Origin: a virus
Strand: one strand, 5' to 3'
IMG/VR virus record: IMGVR_UViG_3300032316_000466
Location: 1 to 20,209 of that record
Length of the DNA: 20,209 bases
Below are positions 1 to 6,460 of the stretch, piece by piece. The notes under the pieces are model-generated. The model searched no databases and was not told the origin of the DNA. It saw nothing but the letters and a program-made list of their open reading frames with translations. Position 1 is the first letter of the stretch. The number at the start of each line of letters is the position of its first letter. Position numbers and translations under genes: made by a program.

Positions 1-816
1 ACTTCCGTTGACCCCCGCTTTTTCAACTGTTCCAATAATGACTCTGCTATTAGGAGCGACAGGCAAAGAACCTGACATTGAGCCATTCGAGGTAAGATAG
101 ATTGGAAATCCATTTGCAAGCCCCCCCGGCACATTCAAGCTCATTGATCCGCTGACAGTTACTGTTCCAGTAGCATTTACGGCAAGACTTGTGTCATTGA
201 TCACTCCAACTATTCTTGTAGAAGTTCCATCTGAAAAGCTCGCTCTTTTGACGGACAACTTATCCCCGATTGACCCAAACGCATACACAACAGTTCCTCT
301 TGTCAGGGCCACCGAGTCAGCGTTGACGACAGTTGCTATAGACGCATTTCCGTTAATCCAAAGCGTATTTTCCGGATTACGGATCAATGCCTGACCAGCC
401 ACAGGAGTTGTAATCAGAACATCGTGAAGCTCGTCCAGTTCGTATCCGTTCTGAATCTTCACATAGGCAATGCCGTTTCCAGCATTTGCTCGTTCCACAA
501 CTCCAAGGAAAACACTATTATTCGGAGCGGTTGGTCTTGTTCTTGTAAATCCTCCGGCTGTTCCAAGCCAAATCTGGTCTCCATCTACGAATGGTGATCC
601 AAGGCTCAACTGATCCATCGATCCATAGAGCGTGATTGTCCCTTGAGCATTCGGAGCCAAACTTGCATCCCGAATAAATCCGATTGTTTTTGAGGAGGTT
701 GCTTCTGATGTATTGTCTGCTCGTTTTACAGAGAGTTTGTTTCCGACAGAACCAAACGCATAAACAACAGTTCCTCGAACAAGAGCAACAGAATCTGCGT
801 TGACAACAGTCGCAAT
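1..816 (-). repeat. Tandem domain duplication inside the tail-fibre-like gene
   Basis: Copy 1 covers about 816..472 and copy 2 about 339..1 of the minus strand, a period of about 159 codons. Both begin IATVVNADSVAL, continue RGTVVYAFGS and KLSVKRA, then diverge. They re-align at a G(T/S)hTh-GSM segment and at APNSxVhhGxVE. The DNA of the conserved parts differs mainly at third codon positions, which points to an old duplication kept under protein-level selection. Copy 2 may continue beyond the window. Confidence 0.85.
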
Positions 817-1200
817 TAGATTGTCAGCATCTCCAGATCCACCAACAACAGCAGCTTGAACAAAAGCTGTAGTCGCAAGTTGGGTTGTGCTTGTTCCGGG
901 TGCTGCTGTAGGAGCAAGCGGAACTCCGGTCAAAGACACATTAGCCTTGATCGTTGGGTCCGGATAGGTTCCGGCCAAGTCTCCTCCGGCTGGGCCAGAA
1001 GGCACTCCACCACCACCACCACCACCATTGGCAGCAATGTAGTTAAGCGCATAAAGCACCAAATGACGGAAGTCAGCGGTGCTTAAAATCGAAGGAATCG
1101 AAGTGATGTTTGCACCCGGACCAGCAATCTGTGACAGAGCTTGAAGGACAAGATGTTCGTACTGGGAAGTGCTTAAATTGGGCGGTATGTTGATCGGCAT
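1..1200 (-). CDS. Tail-fibre-like structural protein with duplicated domain (partial, runs off the left edge)
   Basis: An open frame of 400 codons runs from ATG at 1200 to the window edge without a stop. The start is supported by a strong Shine-Dalgarno AGGAGG (1210..1205) four bases upstream. The N-terminus has two copies of an 18-residue motif (about residues 9-26 and 39-56), then seven consecutive glycines. Next come GGDLAGTYPDPT (about 87-98) and APGTSTTQLATTAFVQAAV (about 120-138 region), both signatures I know from phage tail fibres and other receptor-binding or tail appendage proteins. The rest is a domain present twice, each copy beginning IATVVNADSVAL (residue 129 and 288). It lies directly downstream of the capsid gene, as expected for a late structural gene. 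It may contact the host receptor as a trimeric fibre, or be a capsid/tail decoration protein. The C-terminal receptor-binding part is not in the window. Confidence 0.75.
   Translation of the reverse strand, partial: MPINIPPNLSTSQYEHLVLQALSQIAGPGANITSIPSILSTADFRHLVLYALNYIAANGGGGGGGVPSGPAGGDLAGTYPDPTIKANVSLTGVPLAPTAAPGTSTTQLATTAFVQAAVVGGSGDADNLIATVVNADSVALVRGTVVYAFGSVGNKLSVKRADNTSEATSSKTIGFIRDASLAPNAQGTITLYGSMDQLSLGSPFVDGDQIWLGTAGGFTRTRPTAPNNSVFLGVVERANAGNGIAYVKIQNGYELDELHDVLITTPVAGQALIRNPENTLWINGNASIATVVNADSVALTRGTVVYAFGSIGDKLSVKRASFSDGTSTRIVGVINDTSLAVNATGTVTVSGSMSLNVPGGLANGFPIYLTSNGSMSGSLPVAPNSRVIIGTVEKAGVNGS
1033..1176 (-). repeat. Short N-terminal tandem repeat (two 18-residue units)
   Basis: The first unit is LSTSQYEHLVLQALSQIA and the second LSTADFRHLVLYALNYIA, 30 codons apart (residues 9-26 and 39-56 of the tail-fibre-like protein). 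The pattern LST-x3-xHLVLxAL is amphipathic. It probably forms short helices at the N-terminus, the end that normally attaches to the virion. Confidence 0.7.
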
Positions 1201-1235
1201 ATGTCCTCCTGCTGGTTAGGGATGTGGTCTGATAA

Positions 1236-1263
1236 GGCTGGGGAAGATCGCTCCTCCCCAGCC
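1236..1263 (-). terminator. Perfect 9-bp inverted repeat between capsid and tail genes (possible terminator or attenuator)
   Basis: The arms GGCTGGGGA and TCCCCAGCC pair perfectly around a 10-base loop, 20 bases after the tandem stop codons (TAA TAG) of the capsid gene. The minus-strand sequence after the stem is TTATCAGACC rather than a T run. A strong intrinsic terminator is therefore unlikely. Partial termination, RNA processing or mRNA stabilisation of the capsid message fits better. The tail gene's Shine-Dalgarno lies 26 bases further on. Confidence 0.4.
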
Positions 1264-1283
1264 ATGATCAAACTACCTCCCTA

Positions 1284-2492
1284 TTAGAGACCAGTGGTGC
1301 TGGTCGAGCAGGGGAGCGGCAGACCGTCGAACGGACAACGCTTGTACACGATGGCACAGACGTTCTGCGGACGGATCGGCTGGATCGCACGGCTGATTTG
1401 GTAGATGTGCTGACCAAAGTCACCGTACAGGTTACAGTCGTTGTCGCGGAAGTACGTCCACTCCAGTTCGCCCATAGCAAGCTGAGGAGCGAATTTGAAG
1501 GTGCCTTCACCCGTGTAGCTTTCGGGAACGAGGCGCTTGAACGCTTCGCCACCGATAACAAACATGACCTCGTACGGCGCCGTGACCCAAGCCGGGTTGC
1601 GGCGTTGAGCGAAGCCGTTGGTAACTGCGCTGCTGATGATGGGGTTAACCAGAACCAGATTGCCGTTGCCATCGAACCCGGTAGCCCGGAGGGGCTGCTG
1701 GTCGATGCCGAAAGCGAAGCCACGGTAGCCCATGAACTGGTAGCCGGAGATGCTCTCTTCGCCGAGGCGGAAAGAACCAGCCGACAGGTAGTTCAGGTCT
1801 TCTTTGACATCCGCATCGTTACGGAAGTTCTCGATCTGATCAGCCGAGGCGAGGACTTGGAAGAACTCGCCGTCACGGGTCGCGAAAGGCTCGGCCAGCA
1901 TCTCCTCGCGGAGGAACGTGCCGATCTTGTACAGCGACTTGAAGTTCATCGGACCATCGGGAAGCGCCGGGGCAAACTGCGTGTTGATCTGCTGCATGTC
2001 TCCGGTGAGATTCTGCGAGAAGGTCCGTGTGCTGTTGACCGTGAACTTGATACCAGACTTGATGAGGTACTGGTAACGGATGTCCGCATTGATGATCTGA
2101 AGGATCGATTTTTCCAGCGAGACTTGCGCTTGGAGGTAGGAGCCTTTGAACGCCGTCCGGGCTTGCTTCACGCAAACGCGAGGACCAGCCCCACGCAAGG
2201 TTTCAAGCTGGAACTGGTATTCGGTGCTACCCACCTGATCCGGGGTCGCGCCAACGCCACACAAGGTGGTGTCAGCAACGAACTGCGGAGAAGCGAGCGA
2301 AGCAGCAGGAACTGCCATTTCCTCGACAACGGAACGCACAACGTCAGAGACGTTGGGCAGAGTGCCGCCATCGATTGAGTTGATGTAGGGAGATTTACGA
2401 GCAAGAACCCGACCGATCTGCCCAATGATACGATTAACATCCTTCGACGCGAAATTTTGAATCGTCGCCAAAGGGATACATTCGTTTGCCAT
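1284..2492 (-). CDS. Major capsid protein (HK97-fold type, predicted)
   Basis: A 402-residue protein starting MANECIPLATIQN. It is called capsid from its size, its position after portal and scaffold and before tail genes, and its mixed alpha/beta composition without enzyme motifs. I do not recognise a specific family signature, so the HK97 fold is inferred. The open frame extends upstream to a GTG at 2618, but I chose ATG at 2492. The extra 42 residues (Lys/Ser-rich, ending NPKLKT) look like translated leader, and neither start has a Shine-Dalgarno. The region before the ATG is A-rich (AACTTAAAACT). Seven cysteines, two of them in the terminal CPFDGLPLPC, are unusual for a cytoplasmically assembled shell. 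The gene ends with tandem stops TAA TAG. It has its own predicted promoter upstream. Confidence 0.75.
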   Translation of the reverse strand: MANECIPLATIQNFASKDVNRIIGQIGRVLARKSPYINSIDGGTLPNVSDVVRSVVEEMAVPAASLASPQFVADTTLCGVGATPDQVGSTEYQFQLETLRGAGPRVCVKQARTAFKGSYLQAQVSLEKSILQIINADIRYQYLIKSGIKFTVNSTRTFSQNLTGDMQQINTQFAPALPDGPMNFKSLYKIGTFLREEMLAEPFATRDGEFFQVLASADQIENFRNDADVKEDLNYLSAGSFRLGEESISGYQFMGYRGFAFGIDQQPLRATGFDGNGNLVLVNPIISSAVTNGFAQRRNPAWVTAPYEVMFVIGGEAFKRLVPESYTGEGTFKFAPQLAMGELEWTYFRDNDCNLYGDFGQHIYQISRAIQPIRPQNVCAIVYKRCPFDGLPLPCSTSTTGL

Positions 2493-2752
2493 AGTTTTAA
2501 GTTTTGGGTTTTCTGATTTGTTGATTTCGCTCTTGAGATCAACCCCAAAACTCTTCGGGGCGACCACAAAAGCATTGCGGAATTTCACTCGCGTGAACTT
2601 CCAACTTTTTGATCGCACCCGGCACGTTGGTGCTTGTTATTTCGGCCTGTCTTGCAGTTCGTTTGGCGACTGCTCGCCACTACAATAACGGATGTAGCCT
2701 CCCGAGTTGTGCAATAATTAGATCACCGGACTTTTTCTGTCAACGGTTTTTT
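2493..2752 (-). promoter_or_regulatory. Structured 5' leader and intergenic region upstream of the capsid gene
   Basis: This is one of only two sizeable gaps in the window. Its right part carries a sigma70-like promoter (2743..2714). The transcribed leader would be about 210 bases long. It contains a perfect 6-bp hairpin TGGCGA-4-TCGCCA (2664..2679) and, next to it, CTACA-8-TGTAG (2680..2697), so the first 40 bases of the RNA could fold into two adjacent stems. I see no protein in the leader other than the GTG-initiated in-frame extension of the capsid frame, which I regard as spurious. Confidence 0.45.
2714..2743 (-). promoter_or_regulatory. Predicted sigma70-like promoter for the capsid gene
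   Basis: On the minus strand a perfect -35 box TTGACA (2743..2738) is followed after 18 bases by AATTAT (2719..2714), four of six matches to TATAAT, inside an AT-rich stretch. It begins 10 bases after the stop codon of the last glycosyltransferase gene. It would start an RNA near 2706 whose first gene is the capsid protein. A dedicated promoter makes sense, because capsid protein is needed in far larger amounts than the enzymes encoded just upstream. Confidence 0.45.
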
Positions 2753-3466
2753 TTACGCGAGCAATTTTTCTAATTCTGAAACGTCCCAAGGCGTATGCCC
2801 GTCCGGTCTTTGTAATGGGGCATCTAGTCCTCCCCATGACCAGAATTGGATGCACGGCGTCTCCCAAAATTGCGGATTCATCCACTCGAAACTTTCTATA
2901 TGGTGCCTTTTGGCCCATTGCCCAAGTGTATTAAATTCGCTCCATGCCATAGGAGGATGGCTACAGATGTGCGCTTCGAGCGAAACGCCGTGCTTTTGCT
3001 CCATCCATGCCCTGAACTCCGGATAAATCCACCGAGGGTAAATGATGGGCATGCGCCTCATATACTCATACTCGTCTTCCCAGCCCAGCGATTGAGCGGA
3101 AATGGCTCTCCACGGGGTTTGAACGTCTTTTTCCTGCAAGACTATTGGCTTTCCCCCGGAGAAGAAGTGGTGCGGCGTTGTGGGTCTTGTAAAGACAACG
3201 TCACTGTCTACATGGAGTATGTGTTCGGCGTCAGAAAACTGATCGGCGCATAACTTGGTATATTGTTGCGCGAGGTAGCCGCTACAATTGTCTTTGACCT
3301 TGTGTTTTTCAACTCCAGATATGCCTTCGATAAGATGAAAATCTTCTTCCGGTGCGATGATATGAATCTTGTTAAACCCGGAGCAGAACTTATCGATGCT
3401 CTTTAGGCTGTATTTAAGCCATCCTATATCACCGCGATAGGACCGAATTAATATGTCTACCTTCAT
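2753..3466 (-). CDS. Glycosyltransferase, GT-A-like with HVDSD motif
   Basis: A 237-residue protein starting MKVDILIRSYRGD. The open frame extends six codons further, but ATG at 3466 overlaps the stop of the upstream methyltransferase as ATGA, the pattern used throughout this operon. The N-terminal strand DILIRSY, the phrase KIHIIAPEEDF (about 33-43) and HVDSDVVFTRP (about 85-95) are typical of a GT-A Rossmann-like sugar-nucleotide domain. The D87-x-D89 pair would bind the metal and nucleotide sugar. It resembles the DUF6492-type glycosyltransferases. Aromatic-rich C-terminal segments (YPRWIYPEF, QFWSWGG) could form the acceptor site. It is the last gene of the five-gene sugar cassette and the closest to the capsid gene. 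Acceptor and sugar donor cannot be read from the sequence. Confidence 0.72.
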   Translation of the reverse strand: MKVDILIRSYRGDIGWLKYSLKSIDKFCSGFNKIHIIAPEEDFHLIEGISGVEKHKVKDNCSGYLAQQYTKLCADQFSDAEHILHVDSDVVFTRPTTPHHFFSGGKPIVLQEKDVQTPWRAISAQSLGWEDEYEYMRRMPIIYPRWIYPEFRAWMEQKHGVSLEAHICSHPPMAWSEFNTLGQWAKRHHIESFEWMNPQFWETPCIQFWSWGGLDAPLQRPDGHTPWDVSELEKLLA

Positions 3467-4029
3467 GGAACGACGATCCACCAAGACTGATCAAGCTGGT
3501 CTTCGTTAGTGACGTGGAGTTTCAGTTTTTTCTTTTTCACAAACGCATCCACAGCCTTTTTCACGTCACACCGATAGAAGGACTCGTTTAAGTTGTAGTA
3601 GTCATGTCCTCCGAATAGTCCTCCGGGCTTTACCTTGCTATACCAGTCATTAATGTCCTTGCTCACCTGTGGATCATGGTGATTCCCGTCGATATAGACA
3701 AAATCCAAGCTGGAATCTGGAATTTTTCCCAAAGCCTCATCACTTGTTCCACGGAGAACAATTGTTCGTCCCGGAAAGCTGCTGATTTTGCTGATGCACA
3801 AGTTGTAAGCGGCATCGAAGTCGATATTTGCGGAGCCATCGATGTACTCTCCGCACTTGGAAATGTCCCAAGGATCGACAAGAAACAGCCCGGAGCCTTG
3901 CCATTTGTTCAAAATCTCACAGGCGTTTTCCCCGTAAGCCACACCAACTTCTGCTCCAAGGTTCGTGAGACCGTTGGCGTTCAAATAAAGGCCGACATCG
4001 CGCCTATTCTTCAGTTCGGTTATTTTCAT
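3463..4029 (-). CDS. Class I SAM-dependent methyltransferase (Methyltransf_24-like)
   Basis: A 188-residue protein with the motif-I loop GAEVGVAYG (about 25-33) for S-adenosylmethionine. It also has VDPWD (51-55), DFVYIDGNHH (109-118) and KPGGLFGGHDY (134-144). The YIDGxHxxxxVxxDI pattern is characteristic of the Methyltransf_24 family, whose members often act on sugars or glycosylated products. The start at 4029 has an AGGAG Shine-Dalgarno seven bases upstream and overlaps the preceding gene by 26 bases. Lying between glycosyltransferase genes, it most likely O-methylates a sugar or the growing glycan, or caps it. A protein or nucleic acid substrate cannot be excluded, but the fold and family do not point to a DNA methyltransferase: there is no DPPY/NPPY motif. 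Confidence 0.78.
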   Translation of the reverse strand: MKITELKNRRDVGLYLNANGLTNLGAEVGVAYGENACEILNKWQGSGLFLVDPWDISKCGEYIDGSANIDFDAAYNLCISKISSFPGRTIVLRGTSDEALGKIPDSSLDFVYIDGNHHDPQVSKDINDWYSKVKPGGLFGGHDYYNLNESFYRCDVKKAVDAFVKKKKLKLHVTNEDQLDQSWWIVVP

Positions 4030-4762
4030 CGTTTATTCTCCTGCTCATTATTTTGATGACAGAGTCGTCTTTGACTCCATGAAGCAGAACACAGCCGTTT
4101 GCCAGCAGTACATCTACTCCGGATTCGTTAATTGTTCTGGTGTTCCATATGCTTACGACCGCCTTGGTATTGGCCCATCCAAGCAGTGAAAAATTTTTGG
4201 CATGATAGGTGTCCCATGCGGTGCCGTGCGGAGTCCCGGTAATGCCGGGAATTTTCCGGTATAGGTCAATCGCAAACATGGCATTTCCATTGATGTGACC
4301 GACCTGAGGATGATCAAAATTGTGAGGAAGGTGATGACCCATGAAATAGCATTTATGATGCTCCCATTCGTCATCTATCACTTGGAGCCACTCTTTTGTG
4401 AGAGGATAAGCGTCTGCCTCAATAGCCAAAACAGACTTGTATTGAGACCAAACCGGAGGCTTTGACGTAGCCGTTTCCGTATGCCTTCGGTATGCGGTCT
4501 CCACAAGGCTTGACCACAATCCGTTGCTCCCATTCGGATATCCAACAAGCTGCTCCCTTCCCTTCACTACATAGACATTTTCAAACGACTTGCTCAGTCC
4601 CTTCACAATGTCCGGATTAGGTTCTTTTGAGTCGAATCTGTGGAACACAACGAAGTCAGCATGCTTGTTTTTATCCTCTGTAATCAGTGGAATAAATTCC
4701 ATCAGACGATGCGCTGCATCTCTGTCTCCATCCCAGTATTGCAGCGCAACAAGATACTTCAT
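4004..4762 (-). CDS. Putative glycosyltransferase with EADAYP motif
   Basis: A 252-residue protein beginning MKYLVALQYWDGDRDAAHRL. The N-terminal strand is followed by DFVVFHRFD (36-44) and by VLAIEADAYPLTKEW (111-125), where E115-x-D117 occupies the usual place of the metal-binding DxD of GT-A glycosyltransferases. GHINGNAMFAID (155-166) and GTAWDTYHA (180-188) resemble the acceptor-side segments of such enzymes: a G(N/C)-x-hF-x-I/h strand followed by WD. The assignment rests on this pattern and on the neighbours, not on a close family match. The start ATG overlaps the stop of the upstream gene as ATGA at 4762..4759. The 3' end overlaps the methyltransferase start by 26 bases, so translation of the two is probably coupled. 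Confidence 0.6.
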   Translation of the reverse strand: MKYLVALQYWDGDRDAAHRLMEFIPLITEDKNKHADFVVFHRFDSKEPNPDIVKGLSKSFENVYVVKGREQLVGYPNGSNGLWSSLVETAYRRHTETATSKPPVWSQYKSVLAIEADAYPLTKEWLQVIDDEWEHHKCYFMGHHLPHNFDHPQVGHINGNAMFAIDLYRKIPGITGTPHGTAWDTYHAKNFSLLGWANTKAVVSIWNTRTINESGVDVLLANGCVLLHGVKDDSVIKIMSRRINDENNRTEE

Positions 4763-5346
4763 TGCATGTGCTCGTTCATCTCTTGCGAGCGTTTCTTTGT
4801 GGGCGTTTTTCTCGCATGAAAAAGAAGCTCTTGTATGGGTCCAAGTTTGTCATCAGCTACGAGAATTTCAGACTCGGTAACGAGGCTTGTCCCATTGAAT
4901 AGTTCAGAATTGATGAACTTGGTAATAGCCGCATGACAAAGCTCGGGAGTCGCATAGAAAAGCCATGCTGGTCCACCTGTTATAACTTGAAGATTGCCAT
5001 TTTTTTCATGGGTCTCAGCAACGTGAGACGGGAAATTGATATTGACCACATCGTAGTCAGACATCCATCCACCACCAGAAGCGTGAAGCGCACACCACCG
5101 GAGATACCTTGCCATAATCTTTTGCGAGTCGTTGACAAGCTCCGGAGGCATTCGGTGTGATGCGTCAACCAATGTCCTTACTAGCTTCAGGTGCAAGTTG
5201 CTTCCCTTGGCATGGCTTTTGTTGAGCATTACGCACTCCCAGCCCTGTTTTTCCCACGATTGTTTCCAGATGTTTGCACAGGCAAACTCTTCCGGCTGAT
5301 CGACCGTTTGAATCGACTCGTAATATGAATAAATGCGTTTTGTCAT
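4759..5346 (-). CDS. GT32-like glycosyltransferase (DXD sugar-binding type)
   Basis: A 195-residue protein beginning MTKRIYSYYES. The open frame continues 28 codons upstream, but the ATG at 5346 forms TAATG with the upstream stop, and the extension overlaps a confident gene. The core is RYLRWCALHASGGGWMSDYDV (about 80-100, in two parts RYLRW and GGGWMSDYDV). It matches the (R)-x-LR-x-L-x3-GG-x-Y/W-x-D-x-D signature of the DXD sugar-binding glycosyltransferases (Gly_transf_sug, OCH1/GT32-like). The D97-Y-D99 pair is the expected metal/nucleotide-sugar ligand. GGPAWLFYATPEL downstream fits the acceptor-side strand of that fold. It is shorter than typical GT32 enzymes but has the catalytic core. 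It is the second gene of the sugar cassette and is translationally coupled at both ends. Confidence 0.72.
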   Translation of the reverse strand: MTKRIYSYYESIQTVDQPEEFACANIWKQSWEKQGWECVMLNKSHAKGSNLHLKLVRTLVDASHRMPPELVNDSQKIMARYLRWCALHASGGGWMSDYDVVNINFPSHVAETHEKNGNLQVITGGPAWLFYATPELCHAAITKFINSELFNGTSLVTESEILVADDKLGPIQELLFHARKTPTKKRSQEMNEHMQ

Positions 5347-6458
5347 TAGTATGTCTTGTACCCAACATGAAACACAGGAAGCCCAAGGTCTATGTGGCAT
5401 TGATGACCAGCCTGCTTTGCTCGATGGCAAAATGAAACATCTTCGCCCATCGTTGATTTGATCGGATGAAAAAAGTCGAACGCTTGTCCGGGCTTTTCCG
5501 GCTTTAGCTCCGGGAATTTTACCATGATGTCCTCAAGAACGCTTCGATGGACAAGCATGCACCCCGTAGCAACCCACTCTACAGGGGCGACACTGTCCTC
5601 GTAGCTTCGCGCCCTTGGCGCAAGGTCCGGAGAGGAACACATTAGACCCGCGCCCTCTTGCCTACCAAAGTAGGCACCACCGATTAGTTTTTGTCCGCTT
5701 CCGACAAGCCTATGCAGAACATGACGCTGTAGCGGAATATCTCCAATGTTTCTTGCCGCTTGGACCGTTGCCCTCATCCATTGCGGTCTGCCAATACACG
5801 GGATGATATCGTCATCAATCATCAGCATGTACTTGGCATCCGTATCCAAGAACTTTTGGGCAAGCGTGTTACGCGAATGATAAATCATCGCATCACCGAT
5901 AGACATATCGAACCGGATCTTGTCCCGGCCAAAGTCTAACGCCATTGCAAGAAGAGCGAACGCTGTAACCGGATTTGTGGTCTTATAGCATGGGAATCCG
6001 ACAAAGATGTCCCTTCCTGCAAACTCACAGCGGTACGAAGGCATTCCCTCTGTGCTACGCGACTCAATAATGGGGTTGGCAAACGATTCTTTTTCAACCT
6101 TTGCGACCTCTTCCGCCACGCTTTCGGCAAACGATTCGGTCAATGTCTTTTCAGCGACCTCCACATTTGTTTTTGGCTTAACGGGCTTTGGCTTCTTTTG
6201 ATTTTTAGGCTTCGACGTATCGATAATAACGGGCTTTGGCTTTTCAGCGACTGGCTCGTCAAATCGAGACAGGTCACGGTTTGTCTCCGGAGCCTTCGGT
6301 TGTGGAATATTTTGTCGAACTTGTCCGGGTCGAGTGAACGGATCGAAAGAATCGAGAGCGTTCATCGTGATCTTCTCGTCAGGAGATATCTTCGTTGTCA
6401 TGGATTTATACATTTCCCTCAACCCCGGCATTGGATTGAAGAAGTCTTTCAGTTTCAT
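5346..6458 (-). CDS. GT2-like glycosyltransferase with long Pro/Lys-rich N-terminal extension
   Basis: A 370-residue protein. Residues about 145-370 form a glycosyltransferase domain: FVGFPCYKTTNP (152-163), YMLMIDDDIIPC (210-221, with D215-D216-D217 as metal site), EWVATGCMLVHRSVL (294-308), GEDVSFCHRAKQAGH (338-352) and a final HVGY. The order DDD / ATGC / GEDVSFC-R / H is the pattern of phage-type GT2-like enzymes. The first 140 residues are different. They contain FFNPMPGLREMY, then a low-complexity KPKPV/KPKNQKKPKPVKPK stretch (73-96) and a predicted charged helix (100-125). That part could tether the enzyme to the scaffold or capsid. The start has AGGAG upstream, two bases after the scaffold stop, so the sugar cassette is read straight from the head operon. 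Confidence 0.75.
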   Translation of the reverse strand: MKLKDFFNPMPGLREMYKSMTTKISPDEKITMNALDSFDPFTRPGQVRQNIPQPKAPETNRDLSRFDEPVAEKPKPVIIDTSKPKNQKKPKPVKPKTNVEVAEKTLTESFAESVAEEVAKVEKESFANPIIESRSTEGMPSYRCEFAGRDIFVGFPCYKTTNPVTAFALLAMALDFGRDKIRFDMSIGDAMIYHSRNTLAQKFLDTDAKYMLMIDDDIIPCIGRPQWMRATVQAARNIGDIPLQRHVLHRLVGSGQKLIGGAYFGRQEGAGLMCSSPDLAPRARSYEDSVAPVEWVATGCMLVHRSVLEDIMVKFPELKPEKPGQAFDFFHPIKSTMGEDVSFCHRAKQAGHQCHIDLGLPVFHVGYKTY

Positions 6459-6460
6459 CG

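Noticed and set aside
856-1086. Plus-strand frame with a run of threonines
   Set aside because: The Thr run is the antisense reading of the poly-glycine hinge of the tail-fibre-like gene.
1398-2378. Long (326-codon) plus-strand open frame opposite the capsid gene
   Set aside because: It is the exact complement of a well-supported minus-strand gene, its protein has no recognisable motif and looks like reversed-frame translation (Arg/Glu/Val-rich), and every other gene lies on the minus strand.
2493-2618. GTG-initiated 42-codon N-terminal extension of the capsid protein
   Set aside because: There is no ribosome-binding site before the GTG, the region overlaps a predicted leader, and MANEC at 2492 gives a normal capsid start. 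Protein N-terminal sequencing would settle it.
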